Assembly (NCBI GenBank): GCA_942159475.1
Contig: OW804096.1
Coordinates: 135,405,625 to 135,469,624 of the forward strand
DNA from: Sthenelais limicola
Taxonomy: Eukaryota > Annelida > Polychaeta > Phyllodocida > Sigalionidae
Direction of reading: 5' to 3'
DNA length: 64,000 nt
Shown: positions 1-12,217 of the stretch, piece after piece
How positions within the stretch are numbered: position 1 is the first letter of the stretch
Layout of the letters: every line of letters begins with the position of its first letter
The notes under the pieces: generated by a model
What the model saw: the letters and a program-made list of their open reading frames with translations, nothing else
Database searches by the model: none
What the model was told of the DNA's origin: nothing
Translations under genes and position numbers: made by a program

Positions 1-283
1 AGTTTTTAAACTTTATTCAATAAAAAAAAGCTAATTCAACATATATATAAGGACATTGAGGTTATCATGAGGGTGGCCGGGGCAGCATTAGGTTCCCTGA
101 CTTGGGACAAAGCTCTTTTGTTCTAAATGCCACATAATTATGACATTAGAAGATCTTCCCGCTATAGCAGTTGTTTTTTGAGTTTTCCTCAACTTTTTAT
201 TGTGTTACCCTCTCCGTGTACAAGATATCATGATGTAATAGAACAGCATCATGCCCAAAACACAATAATATTATGTTTCAATA
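1..283. other. AT-rich non-coding flank
   Basis: No gene seen. The first 25 bases, read on the minus strand, look like a LINE 3' end (TTGAATAAA followed by an A-rich tail), similar to the 3' ends near 25.0 kb and 48.1 kb, but too little is present to assign it. Confidence 0.3.
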
Positions 284-701
284 TGTGATCAGTTTCTGGA
301 AAATGAGTCATAAGTCGCAAAAAAAAGATTTTGAGATATCATTATATTTGAAAAGATGAGATCAAACCGATTCCAATGATAGTAAACAGTCTAATAATAT
401 AATAAATATTTCTAGATTTTAAGTTTGATATTTTCGTTCTATTTCGTTCTATTAAAAAAGTTTCTAATATTTCTTGGGGTCAATAAACAGTAAAGTAACT
501 AAATGTAGTCAATATGAAGACCTTTAAAACGAAGGGATATATTATATGGATTGTCTTGAAATTTTATACATCGATTGATATAACTATGAGTGATACACTC
601 CCCCAAAATTAGAACATTCCAATAATGTAATCTTGTGAAGAAAACACTTTGAGAAATATCAATTTTGCGACTTATGACTCATTTTCCTGAAACACATCAC
701 A
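284..701 (-). mobile_element. MITE-A copy 1 (TA-flanked inverted-repeat element)
   Basis: First of about twenty copies of a 365-430 bp non-coding element. Each begins TGTGATGTGTTTCAGGAAAA followed by ATGAGTCATAAGTCGCAAAA and ends with the reverse complement, giving about 39-bp terminal inverted repeats. The interior is AT-rich with a conserved core (TATCAATCGATGTATCAAAT). There is no transposase. Most copies are flanked by TA on both sides, as in Tc1/mariner-type MITEs; that assignment is inference. 'Plus' here means the end followed by TTGATATTTTTCAAAGTG comes first; this copy is reversed and its left repeat is diverged. Confidence 0.8.
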
Positions 702-1025
702 TAATTATTATGTTTCAATGTAGTATAAGCTGAATATGGTATGTCTATAAACGTATCCGTAGACATACCGTGTTCTGCTTAGCTTTTAATATTGCGTTTC
801 TTTAGCTACATCAATCAACTTCTTAGGCTTATTTTAGCTTTACTTTTTGATCTGCATTAAATCTTAGTACTTCTTCCCGTTTCTAGTTCACCATGTTGTT
901 TTTTCGCATTTTTTTACTGAGTTTGTTGCTAAATATTTGTCCAACTGAATCTATCTCAGCATGCACTGTGCTACACATCCCTGGTAATAGGTGTCTGTCC
1001 CTGTGCATGTCCATCTGCAGTATTA
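702..1025. other. Non-coding spacer
   Basis: AT-rich sequence between MITE-A copy 1 and the 37-bp array. No gene or repeat recognised. Confidence 0.4.
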
Positions 1026-2849
1026 CCACAGCAGTAGTATAAGTAGGTTGGGAAACCCCCATTCACAGCAGTAGTGTAAGTAGGTTGGGATACCCCCATT
1101 CACAGCAGTAGTATAAGTAGGTTGGGAAACCCCATTCACAGCAGTAGTGTAAGTAGGTTGGGAAATCCCCATTCACAGCAGTAGTATGAGTAGGTTGGGA
1201 TACCCCCATTCACAGCAGTAGTGTAAGTAGGTTGGGAAACCCCAGTCACAGCAGTAGTGTAAGTAGGTTGGGATACCCCCATTCACAGTAGTAGTATAAG
1301 TAGGTTGGGAAACCCCATTCACAGCAGTAGTATAAGTAGGTTGGGAAACCCCATGCACAGCAGTAGTATAAGTAGGTTGGGAAACCCCTATTCACAGCAG
1401 TAGTGTAAGTAGGTTGGGATACCCCTATTCATAGCAGTAGTATAAGTAGGTTCACAGCAGTAGTATAAGGAGGTTGGGATACCCCCATTCACAGCAGTAG
1501 TGTAAGTAGGTTGGGATGCCCCTATTCACAGCAGTAGTGTAAGTAGGTTGGGATACCCCCATTCATAGCAGTAGTATAAGTAGGTTCACAGCGGTAGTGT
1601 AAGTAGGTTGGGATACCCCCATTCATAGCAGTAGTATAAGTAGGTTCACAGCAGTAGTGTAAGTAGGTTGGGATACCCCTATTTACAGCAGTAGTGTAAG
1701 TAGGTTGGGATACCCCCATTCACAGCAGTAGTGTAAGTAGGTTCACAGCAGTAGTATAAGTAGGTTGGGATACCCCCATTCACAGCAGTAGTATAAGTAG
1801 GTTGGGATACCCCCATTCACAGCAGTAGTTTGAGTAGGTTGGGATACCCCCATTCACAGCAGTAGTATAAGTAGGTTGGGATACCCCCATTCACAGCAGT
1901 AGTATAAGTAGGTTGGGAAACCCCCACTCACAGTAGTAGTGTAAGTAGGTTGGGAAACCCCCATTCACAGCAGTAGTGTAAGTAGGTTGGGATACCCCCA
2001 TTCACAGCAGTAGTGTAAGTAGGTTCACAGCAGTAGTATAAGTAGGTTGGGATACCCCCATTCACAGCAGTAGTGTCAGTAGGTTGGGATACCCCCATTC
2101 ACTGTAGTAGTATAAGTAGGTTGGGAAACCCCATTCACAGCAGTAGTATAAGTAGGTTGGGAAACCCCATGGACAGCAGTAGTATAAGTAGGTTGGGATA
2201 CCCCCATTCATAGCAGTAGTATGAGTAGGTTGGGATACCCCCATTCACAGCAGTAGTGTAAATAGGTTGGGAAACCCCCATTCACAGCAGTAGTGTAAGT
2301 AGGTTGGGATACCCCCATTCACAGCAGTAGTGTAAGTAGGTTGGGAAACCCCCATTCACAGCAGTAGTGTAAGTAGGTTGGGATACCCCCATTCACAGCA
2401 GTAGTATAAGTAGGTTGGGAAACCCCCATTCACAGCAGTAGTGTAAGTAGGTTGGGATACCCCCATTCACAGCAGTAGTGTAAGTAGGTTGGGATACCCC
2501 CATTCACAGCAGTAGTGTAAGTAGGTTGGGAAACCCGCATTCACAGCAGTAGTGTAAGTAGGTTGGGAAACCCCAATGCACAGCAGTAGTATAAGTAGGT
2601 TGGGATACCCCCATTCACAGCAGTAGTATAAGTAGGTTGGGATACCCCTATTCACAGCAGTAGTATGAGTAGATTGGGATACCCCCATTCACAGCAGTAG
2701 TATAAGTAGGTTGGGATACCCCCATTCACAGCAGTAGTATAAGTAGGTTGGGAAACCCCCACTCACAGTAGTAGTGTAAGTAGGTTGGGATACTCCCATT
2801 CACAGTAGTAGTGTAAGTAGGTTGAGAAACCCCAACTCACAGCAGTAGT
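1026..2849. repeat. 37-bp minisatellite, about 50 units
   Basis: Tandem units of 36-37 bp built around CAGCAGTAGTGTAAGTAGG followed by TTGGGATACCCCCATT. Variants differ at a few positions (GTGT or GTAT; GGGATACCCCC or GGGAAACCCCC), and several units are shortened to about 24 bp by loss of the TTGGGATACCCCC half. Short minus-strand open frames across it are artefacts of the repeat. A solitary remnant (AGTGTAAGTAGGTTGAGA) lies at about 2968, so the array once extended further or was interrupted. Confidence 0.95.
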
Positions 2850-2860
2850 TGGAATACCAG

Positions 2861-4194
2861 GAAGACCTCATTGTATGTGATACTTTGAGAGGGATCATTC
2901 CTTTTCGATACTTCATTATATCAGAAATGTATATGTTTATTGAATAAAAGTTTTTTATATATATATAGTGTAAGTAGGTTGAGACAGTTATGCTGGGCCA
3001 CTTCATTCCACTTGCTGTGAGTGGAGAATATAATCATATACTTGCCGTTCACAAGGTGTACAATATAAACTCCCTGTATTTTACAGTTTGAGACTGTTGG
3101 TGAGTTATGCGGACAACATATTTTGATAAAAGAAATTTAAATAAACTAAGAATTGGGTGGCAATCATGGAATAAAAGCAAGAATCATATGGCCAAAAACG
3201 GCCTACAGCCCTGTTGTTTTCAGCCAAACTCTGTGAATATGGTCCACCACATACGCAATACTATGCAGTTCTTGCTATAGTATGTAAGAAAGAAACATTG
3301 CAGATCATAAAAGATCATGAAAGATTTTTGTATAAACAAACAAAAGTAGTAAACAAGAAAAAGTTAACAGTGATCAGTTTACATTTATATATTTATTTCC
3401 GGTTCATGTAGAAGATTGCGTTTCCAAGGGAAACGAAGATTGATGTCAGTTAAATATAAAATTTGAGAGGGAGGTATAGTAGGAGGGAGTGGAAGGGGAG
3501 ACAGAACACATGAAATCCTTATCCCATATATGACTGGTCAGTCCATGTAATTTTGTTGGTCCCTTTAACACTTTGCATATGAGGCATCTTATTTCTCAGC
3601 TTGCCACTTTAATTCACACATGGTCTACCCTTTAATTCACACCTAAACGCCATCCCCTCCCCCTCCCAACCATTACCAGCATGATTCAGATCCCATCTAC
3701 TGATATCAGAATCAACAGATTCTTCACACTGATATCCAGGATGGGAGGAGCCAAGATGCTATCAATGATTGACAGATCTCACCCCAATTCAATTAGATTG
3801 ATGATAACATCAATCTAAAAACTGTCCCCAAAACTTTCAGCCAAGCCCTGTAACAGATATTCTTGTGACCCACTTGTTTATAGGACCCCAACAAAAAACT
3901 TTATCTAAATAGGTCGGCGTGACCTAGATAATACTTCAAGTGCTCTACATATATTTATTCTGAATGTATGAGCTGCAGTGTTGGATGTTTCTCAGCCATT
4001 TCATATATAATAGACAATTGAAACCTCAACATTTCCCTGCTAAAGGTCAGCATATAATGGACTAAACTTTAACTGAAAGCTCCCTCTGATAGTAGCGACT
4101 TTTCAGCCCTGGCTGTCTCTCCCTTTCCGATTCTACACTATAGGTAGCCTCTGCCTACTTTTGCTGGGTTACTGTCTCTGTTAACTGCTGCGAG
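2861..4194. other. Non-coding region upstream of the Mab-21-like gene
   Basis: Apart from the array remnant near 2968, no gene, transposon or RNA is recognised. This is the presumed upstream and promoter side of the gene starting near 4.5 kb; no clear TATA box or CpG island is visible. Confidence 0.4.
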
Positions 4195-4195
4195 G

Positions 4196-4490
4196 TTACT
4201 GATGTGTCTGTGTACTGTTGCTAGGTTTACTGTTGCTAGGTTGCTAGGTTACTGATGTGTCTGTTTACTGTTGCTAGGTTACTGATGTGTCTGTTTACTG
4301 TTGCTAGGTTACTGATGTGTCTGTTTACTGTTGCTAGGTTACTGATGTGTCTGTTTACTGTTGCTAGGTTACTGATGTGTCTGTTTACTGTTGCTAGGTT
4401 ACAGATAACTCTGTTTACTGTTGCTAGGTTACTGATGTGTCTGTTTACTGTTGCTAGGTTACAGATAACTCTGTTTACTGTTGCTAGGTT
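4196..4490 (+). repeat. 30-bp minisatellite abutting exon 1, in frame with it
   Basis: About nine units of TTACTGATGTGTCTGTTTAC plus TGTTGCTAGG, preceded by shorter degenerate units. The unit length is a multiple of three and the frame is open into exon 1 of the Mab-21-like gene, so each unit would encode MCLFTVARLL with its own ATG. It may be 5' UTR, promoter or a real N-terminal extension. Each unit also ends in CTAG after a pyrimidine-leaning stretch, so it holds weak splice-acceptor-like sites. Nothing like the peptide is expected in Mab-21 proteins, so UTR is the favoured reading. Confidence 0.85.
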
Positions 4491-4545
4491 GGGCGACTGG
4501 ATCCAGGGTATGATGTTTCCCACCAGCCACAATAAGCCAGACAAG

Positions 4546-4941
4546 ATGGCCACCCCTCGCCGCTACCAGCCGCTGCCACGTATTGACTACAGCCAAGCCT
4601 TCCAGCCTGACTCCCAGGTGTCCTTCCGGGAGCTGAACAAGCTGCGCCCTCGCCCCACGGCCCCCCGCACCAAGCCCCCAGACAGACTCAGTGTGTATGT
4701 GGAGCGGGTGGCCGCTGAGTACACAGCCACACCGGAGCGCCAGGAGAACAGGGTGCGGGCATGCGAGGCCGTGAGTGATGTGCTCAGTGTCACCTTCTCC
4801 GCACACCCACACTTCAGGTCAGTGTTTGACCTACCCAAGAGCCCTCTAGTGGACAATGAGGACATCATGGAGGCGGTCTCTGACACAGAGTTCAACTGTC
4901 GGCTCATGGTCAAACCACTGGAGCTGCCCGATGGTATGGAG
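4546..4941 (+). CDS. Mab-21-like protein, coding exon 1
   Basis: First coding exon of a Mab-21-domain (nucleotidyltransferase-fold, cGAS/MAB21 superfamily) protein, 132 residues. The ATG at 4546 has a good context (ACAAGATGG); an in-frame ATG at 4510 would add 12 residues. Residues about 45-85 form the expected N-terminal helix (start YVERVAAEY), followed by TEFNCRLMV, the counterpart of the first catalytic strand. In active family members this motif is E-x-D/E; here it is E-x-N. The exon ends at a consensus donor, GGAG|GTGAGT, in phase 0. It is joined across an 8.2-kb intron to exon 2, whose first residues continue the Mab-21 alignment, so the splice is well supported. Vertebrate MAB21L genes are developmental proteins without shown catalysis; cGLRs are innate sensors. 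Which role applies here is unknown. Confidence 0.85.
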
Positions 4942-6635
4942 GTGAGTGGGAAGTAAGAACATGGTCATGTGTAGTTGATGAACCCAGAATAACACCTTAT
5001 ATTCCAGAGTCCCATTTAACAATATTTAATCCAGATAGTGTGGCACACTAGGGGAGGCTTGAGGCCATTAAAGAACTCTTAAATTAACTAGGATATTATA
5101 TTATTTGGTGGATAACAAAACTTTAGGCTAATTAAAAAGCCTTCACTGACACCATACCCACCCACTGCCATGGCAGCCATGTAGCCAGGGTTGTCTACAT
5201 GGCACGCTGAGTAATGTTTGGAAGGGGTGATCCCATTGGCTGAGAGCCTAGCTGAAGGTTGATGTAACATGCCCTGTGATTGGTCAATTTTTTTCCGTAT
5301 AAACCAGACTGTTACCGAAGATGCCTTGTTCGCTCGCCATGTGTTTGTACCGTGGAATCTCAATCCCAGCTGTGGTAAATAGGGCTCGGAGAATCAGTTA
5401 TTACTCAGTTATGGTAGGAGAAAGACCCTGTTATGTATGTATGTATAGGTTTTTATTTCCGGAAGTGTACATTTTCAATAATATAACAAATTTCAACACC
5501 GAAAAAGGGGGTGGGTCTCCTCTATGAAACCATAGATCTTCCTGAGGGCCCCCTTTGGAAAAAATGGAGTTACGTTATTAAATTTATACAGTTTTAGTTG
5601 ATATATAGATTGATGCTGCGACTACATTAATATGACAAACTATTATGGCAGTTATAATAACATAAACAGGACAAATACAAATTTCTTGGTAGTTTGCCTT
5701 CCTCCTCACTTTTAACTGAGGTCTCGTACAGTACAGTACTTCTTTATGCTTTTGTTGATACATGGGGGTGTTGTAGCCAGTCGGTGAGTAGCATTCTGGC
5801 GAACACTGTGTCACCTCCTGACCACACTCCCTCTACATTTTTACAGTTGCGGGTAGTTATATTGGAGGTAATTTCACTCTAAGGATTTACCTAGGCCTGG
5901 AGACATTGTTTCTGACGATTGGAAGTCGGGAAGTAGCATTTTCACACGATTGACAGAAGTTATAGCTTATAGTTGGTAGTTTGAGAGTTGGTGGGCGTGG
6001 CCTAAATTTTAAGCGCTATGCCTGAGGCATATGATATATGCCACTGTGATACCTTGTCGTCTAGTCTCTTTAATTAGGACGTACTCTTGGCAAGGCTTTT
6101 CTAATAAATGTTCAGTTTTAGCACTAAAACTGGAACCTTCCTTGACGTCTTCTAGCCGGCAGTGGTGATGATTGTCACTAGTGTTCAATTTCCATGGCAC
6201 ACACCATTACTGGGATGGCCAGAGTAGTAGAAAGAGGTATTTATAATGCCACAGCGTTGGCACTCATACCTGGGGTCTGTCCTTCCCATGGCCAGATGCT
6301 ATGCTAACCAGGCTACTGCCATCCAACCATTCACCACTAGGCTCTTACTCAGTGCCGCCATGTCAAAATGATAGGACAAAAAAAATAAAAAATAAGACCT
6401 AATCAACATTGTCATTATATGATTGACGATCAACATTGGCTTTTTATGATTGACAAACAGCTAGGTATAGGTAGTGAAAATTGACAAGCGAATTTGTTAA
6501 GTGACATGTAACAAATGTTGTTTCTTAATAGTGAAACTAATATTGGGCCCTGCCCTGCATTAGTAGCCCTCCTCATGAGTATTATGCTAAAAGACACAAC
6601 TTGCAACATTGTTACAAGTTAATATCATCATTATA

Positions 6636-7000
6636 TGTGATGTGTTTCAGGAAAATGAGTCATAAGTCGCAAAAAATAGATTTTGAGATACTATTAGATT
6701 TCTAGATTTGAAGTATTTCTAGATTTTAAGTTTGATATTTCCGTTTTTGAAAAAAAAAGTTTCCAATATTTCTGGGGGTCAATAATCAGTAAAGTAACTA
6801 AATGTAGGCCATATGAGGACCTTTAAAACTAAAAAATATATTATATAGATTGTCCTGAAATTTGATACACCGATTGATATAAGTCTAGGTGATGAACTCC
6901 CCAAACCTCAGAAAATTCCAATAATGTGATCTTGTGAAGGAAACACTTTGAAAAATATCAATTTGGCGACTTATGACTCATTTTCCGGGAACACATCACA
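6636..7000 (-). mobile_element. MITE-A copy 2
   Basis: Both terminal repeats present, TA on each side. About 45 bp shorter than the family norm through an internal deletion in the left part. Confidence 0.85.
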
Positions 7001-7208
7001 TATATAACGTTATTTTCATTTAGGATTTGTATTCCTGAGCCCATTATCAAGATAATGGGCTCACAGGCGACAATTCAATATAGAATAACCATAGTCTTCC
7101 ACCCACTGCTGTGTCTAGAATAGCGTGCAGTACCAGTGAGATGTGTGAGTTCTATGCCTCCTGGGCATATACTATTCAGTTGTCATTGTTGATTTCTAAT
7201 CACATATC

Positions 7209-7615
7209 TGTGATGTGTTTCAGGAAAATGAGTCATAAGTCGCAAAATTGATATTTTTCAAAGTGTTTTTTTCACAAGATCACATTATTTGAATGTTCTA
7301 ATTCTTGGAGGGTATAGCACTTATAGCTATATCAATCGATGTATCAAATTTCAGGACAATCTATGTAATATGTCCTTTCGTTTTAAAGGTCCTCATATGG
7401 ACTACATTTAGTTACTTTACTGTTTAGTGACCCCCAGAAATATTGGAAACTTTTTTTTCAAAAACGAAAATATCAAACTTAAAATCTAGAAATACTTATT
7501 ATTTGATTACAGTTTACTATCATTGGAATCGGCTTGATCTCATCTTTTCAAATATAATAGTATCTCAAAATCTATTTTTTGCGACTTATGACTCATTTTC
7601 CTGAAACACATCACA
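7209..7615 (+). mobile_element. MITE-A copy 3
   Basis: Full-length, 407 bp, close to the family consensus. Only 208 bp from copy 2 and in the opposite orientation, so the two can pair as a large inverted repeat. Confidence 0.85.
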
Positions 7616-7721
7616 TATTGATTGCCTTCCCCCACCCTCCTGCCCCACCCTCCTCCCAAACAATCCGTGCAGATGTCTACATCTACACAGCAAGACAAGT
7701 AGAGGCTGAAAAAAAATGTTG

Positions 7722-7800
7722 GATGCCCTGGCCGAGGTTTGAACGTGTGATCCCATGCTCTGTATGTGAGTACTCTGCCACAGAGCCATGTCACCTGCTT
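7722..7800 (-). repeat. tRNA-like sequence, probable SINE head
   Basis: On the minus strand it reads TGGCTCTGTGGCAGAGTAC (A-box-like), then ACGTTCAAACC (B-box-like) at about tRNA spacing, then GGCC and a T-rich stretch. The arms do not fold into a clean tRNA, so a degenerate tRNA-derived SINE is the likelier reading. A (GATT)n run borders it at 7800-7816. Confidence 0.4.
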
Positions 7801-7831
7801 GATTGATTGATTGATTCTGTAAGTGTTGTAA

Positions 7832-8154
7832 GGCCAAAAACAAAAATAGGTGTGTTTCCTTACCCTACCTAAAATGTTTTACCATACCTGATTTCTTCCC
7901 CATCATATCATACTTTTTTTGGATTTTTTGACAAAAAAGCTTATAAAAGCAGGAAAACGGGTTTTCCTAACCTGGAACTGTCAAAAGGCACATTTCCCAT
8001 GTTCAAAACAACTATTGTTATGAAAAAGAATTTTTTTTCAGTTCCTGGGAGGAGGTTTCCAAACAAAAAAAAAATAACAAAAAAAAAAGTTACCATCCCC
8101 CCCCAACCTAGTTTTCAGCCAGATAAATCGGAAACAAACCTAATTTTTTTTGCC
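7832..8154 (+). mobile_element. MITE-D copy 1 (Harbinger-like)
   Basis: First of four copies of a 320-345 bp element with ends AGGCCAAAAA...AGGTGTGTTTCC and the inverted counterpart. The interior contains AAAACGGGTTTTCCT and long A/T runs; no coding capacity. Copies 1-3 are each flanked by identical TAA or TTA trinucleotides, the hallmark of PIF/Harbinger-type MITEs. Here TAA lies on both sides and the right end is TGCC instead of GGCC. Confidence 0.75.
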
Positions 8155-8922
8155 TAACAACAGGGGCATACATAGTTTTACATTCTCAGGATTGAGCACC
8201 ATTCTGTCAATCATCTTTTCATCGTTTAAATCCCACATAAATGTGTTAGCTGATTGTGGGATGTGTGAGGTAACAATCAGTGTGAAATCATCTGTTTGAT
8301 CAGTTTGCATGTTTGCAGAAGGCTTATCTACTCCACCCATTTCTCACATCCACCATACACCAGTCCACCCTGCCCCCCTCTGGTTATTACATAATAAGAC
8401 AAACCAGGCCTGCCCTTAACCCAGTCATGGCCCTCCCTTGTCTTCCAGCTCCCACCGTCCCTCCCTCCCTCCCTAGCCTTCCACCCATTACCCCCATCTC
8501 TCTTTCTCTCTCTCACTCTGAGTGCTGTTTTAGTGCATTCTACTAATTTTAGAGGGATGCTCCTGAAAAACCCAAAATCATAATTACTTTAACAGACCTT
8601 TTACTGACCTCAGGAACCCTGTATATATATACCCTGTATATGACAGTAAATATTCTGCATTTTCAGTTTAAGAAAGACTAAATTTCAGTAACTATGACTT
8701 GACATCGCGCACAAATAATTGATCCAGAGAAGTTATTTATTTTGGAAACATACGGTATAAACATTAAGTTAAACTGATTATAAAGTAAAATGGAAAAATA
8801 GTTGATTAAATCATTGATTAACTTAATAATTAGTAAACTGATAACTTGTTTTTATTGTAAAAAGTATCACAAATCTCCTCAGATTGTAGAAATAGGATGC
8901 CGCCCGGGTGATGGTTTTTAAT

Positions 8923-9330
8923 TGTGACGTGTTTTAGGAAAATGAGTCATAAGTTGCAAAATTGATATTTTTCAAAGTGTTTTTTCCACAAGATCGCATC
9001 ATTGGAATGTTCTAAACCTTAGAGGGTTTATCACTTATAGTTATATCAATGGATGTCTCAAATTTCAGGACAATCTATTTAATATATCCTTTCGTTTTAA
9101 AGGTCCTCATATGGACTACATTTAGTAACTTTACTGTTTATTGACCCCCAGAAATATTGGAAACTTTTTTTTCCTAAAGAAAATATCAAACTTAAAATCT
9201 AGAAACACTTATTAGATTATTAGACTGTTTACTATCATTGGAATCGGCTTGATCTCATCTTTTCAAATATAATGGTATCTAAAAATCTATTTTTTGCGAA
9301 TTATGACTCATTTTCCGGAAACACATCACA
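8923..9330 (+). mobile_element. MITE-A copy 4
   Basis: Full-length, 408 bp; left end slightly diverged (TGTGACGTGTTTTAGG). Right flank TA, left flank AAT. Confidence 0.85.
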
Positions 9331-9477
9331 TATTTGCTTTTTCACTTTCACTTGATGTACTGAATGTATTTTTGTAAAATTTGTCTAACCATCAGCCTCA
9401 AATGAGAATAGTGTGCAACTGCATACTTTCACTCTGTTGACTAAACATCTTTAAAAACAAACAATAGCCCTATGCAC

Positions 9478-9721
9478 GGGTCAGATTTTCAGAAAATGTA
9501 TAATTCGTTTTCACCAATCCTCTCAAATAACCCACATTTAAGACAAAAATAAGCTTCAAAATGCAGTTTTACATAACAGAACTGATACCTTAAATCAATG
9601 CGATCCCAAATATACTCATGCAGATATACCCGGCATTCTTCATTTTTCAGCCAAATTTAGCAGAACTTCCTAAAATTAATGTGTAGAGCTGCCAATTGTA
9701 CATTTTCTGAAAATCTGACCC
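9478..9721 (-). mobile_element. MITE-B copy 1
   Basis: First of about eighteen copies of a 225-245 bp element bounded by GGGTCAGATTTTCAGAAAAT and GTACAATT with the inverted counterpart at the other end. One end continues GGCAGCTGTACACATTTAG, the other CACCTTCACCAATCCTCTC; 'plus' means the GGCAGCTG end comes first. Non-coding, frequently flanked by TA. The inverted repeat contains the palindrome ATTTTCAGAAAAT. Confidence 0.8.
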
Positions 9722-9813
9722 ACGTAGCTCTATCTGTAATGGTGGTAATGGCAAGGGGAAGACTTTCTTAATGGGACATTTTGAAAGGGCTAATGTGCAG
9801 TTGGGAGACACAT

Positions 9814-10048
9814 GGGTCAGATTTTCCGAAAATGTACAATTGGCAGCTGTACACATTTAGAAAATTCTGCTAAATTAGGCTGCAATTTGGTCAATACTAG
9901 GTAAATCCGAGTATATTTAGCATTGCACTGATTCTAGCAATCTGTTTGGTTAGGTAGAATTGTATTTTGAACTTCATTTTCGTCTGAAATGTGGGTTATC
10001 TGAGAAGATTGGTGAAGGCTAATAGTACATTTTCTGAAAATCTGACTC
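9814..10048 (+). mobile_element. MITE-B copy 2
   Basis: Full-length; right end CTGACTC. Inverted relative to copy 1, 92 bp away. Confidence 0.8.
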
Positions 10049-10177
10049 ATAAGACCATGAATACCAGGACGTTTCTCCAAGAAATGCTACGGCAAAGGCA
10101 CTCAAGAAGGTTTGGGACCAATTTGAACATTGAATGTAGTGTTTTGACAGGATGGAGGGAGTTTGGGCTTATTATGG

Positions 10178-10411
10178 GGGTCAGATTTTCAGAAAATGTA
10201 CAATTGGCAGCTCTACACATTCAGTGAATTCTGCTAAATTAGGCTAAAAAATGATTAATACTGGGTATATTCGAGTATATTTGATATCGCATTGGTTTAA
10301 AGTAGTAGTTCTATTATGTTAAACTGCATTTAGAAACACATTTTTGTTTTAATAAGGGCTATTTGAGAGGATTGGTGAAGGCGAATTGTACATTTTCTAA
10401 AAATCTGGCCC
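10178..10411 (+). mobile_element. MITE-B copy 3
   Basis: Full-length, right end mutated to CTGGCCC. Third of four B copies clustered within 1.4 kb. Confidence 0.8.
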
Positions 10412-10687
10412 ATGGGTGTTCCATACGGAAGGTTGGCGTGGTCTAAAGCTTGAGTGACATGCCTCTGTATATGAATATGCTCACAGGGAGGCCGTTTTGT
10501 CGAGCTACCTTTTTTTTTCTTTTTTTCTTTATTCATTTAGGGCATAAACATCTACTGTTACATCAAAATTTTAAAAAAAACCCGCCATATCCACCATGGA
10601 TGTGCTTCAGACGTTGCCACATTTAAAAATAAAGTGATTTACATTCAAGTAAAACCCTAAATCTCTTCAAACCAATATTACTAATAA

Positions 10688-10868
10688 CTTCGTATCAGGC
10701 TGAAAAATGAAGAATAACAGGTATATCTGAGTATATTTGGTATCACATTGATTTAAGGTATCAATTCTGTTATGTCAAACTGTAGTTTGAAGCTGATTTT
10801 TGTCTTGAATGCGGGCTATTTGAGAGGGTTGGTGAAGGTGAATTGTACATATTCTGAAAATCTGACCC
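10688..10868 (+). mobile_element. MITE-B copy 4, left-truncated
   Basis: Retains the central GTATATCTGAGTATATTTGG region and a right end (CTGACCCATATA); the left terminal repeat is missing. Confidence 0.7.
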
Positions 10869-10934
10869 ATATAATTTATCATCTGGCATTTTTCGATTTA
10901 CACACAGTCCAGAGGTGTCTAGGTATTGCTACCT

Positions 10935-10970
10935 TCGTAACTTATGACTAATTTTCCTGTGACACATCAT
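10935..10970 (+). mobile_element. Solitary MITE-A right end
   Basis: CGTAACTTATGACTAATTTT followed by CCTGTGACACATCAT matches the right terminal repeat of MITE-A with several changes. No partner end nearby. Confidence 0.5.
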
Positions 10971-12217
10971 AAATAGCTTTTCCCAGAATGATATTGGCTG
11001 AAGGCATGACATATAAAACATGTTTACCTCATTTATCGCCCGCCAGCACACTTTGGCACTGTGCCAGGTTTATAAGTCTAAACTGTTTTATACTTAGTGA
11101 AGGCCTTCCCATGATTCCCCAGCATTAGTACCCTAGTCAGCCACTGGAGGCGCACCGGGGGCAGGTTGAGCTGATTAGCCTGCACTAATCTACTTACACT
11201 GCTTGCCGCCAGGGGTAAAGTACTCTATTATCGCTCATTGACCATGAATCAGCATTATGCTACACTGCCCAGCAATAGGGGGTTTGTATGCACACAATGT
11301 AATTCACTCTGATAGACACACATTTAGTGAGTATCTGATTCCATTCGATAGGTTGTCAGTGGCATAATAATAAATGAATGCATAAATGCATGCATAAACA
11401 CCCTAACTAGTAAATTCGACCCAAGCTCCTTGGGGCAAAACTATAGTGGAAAATGGTCTATAATTTAAAAAAAAAACCATGTTTTCTTATGTCCCCACAT
11501 ACTTAAAACCAGTCCCAGTGTCCAGATTATGCATTCTAAGAGACATTTCACCAAAGATTTTAAGCTCTTACTAGTATAATTACGGAGTTCCAGTATTACG
11601 TGCTAATGCCTCTAGGGCTCTATATGACTATGTTTATGCCATGACAGCATACTCGTAGGCTCGGCATGACTCGGTGTAAGCTCGGGTAAACTCGGAAAAA
11701 GATCTCTCATCCTCTCACCAGGTAGCGCCACTGTATGATGTGCAAAACATCGGCGATCGTTTTGTGTGTTGACTTAACACTAAAATTAAACGATTTTGGA
11801 GGTTGGTGGGCGGGATGGTGGGCAATGTCAACGTACAAAAACAATCTATATTTTGAAAGTAAATAGCCTAAGACTTCCCTTTGTTCCCATCAAATTGTGA
11901 CGATACTCTGGTGCCACGTACTCTCCTGGACACACATTTAGTGTGTATCTGATTCCATTCCTAGGAGGTTCAACTACCAATACCATTTCCAGTGATAGTT
12001 ACAGATATACAATATCACATCACAGACTTGTAATTAGAGAGAATCACATACAAAACTGAGCTAACTAAAAGCGCTCAGGTATACACAGTGTCTAGATATT
12101 TTACATTTTACATTTTATTTACCTGAATAAATTAAATTGTTGAATGTTGTTTTTTTGGCCTTTTGTGAGTGGTTATATTTAAGGAAATCTGCTGACAATG
12201 AGCCAGCCAAGAACAAA

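Noticed and set aside
1026..2849. Possible CRISPR-like array
   Set aside because: Contiguous tandem units without unique spacers, in an animal genome.
4459..4913. Minus-strand frames opposite exon 1
   Set aside because: Shadows of the GC-rich coding exon on the plus strand.
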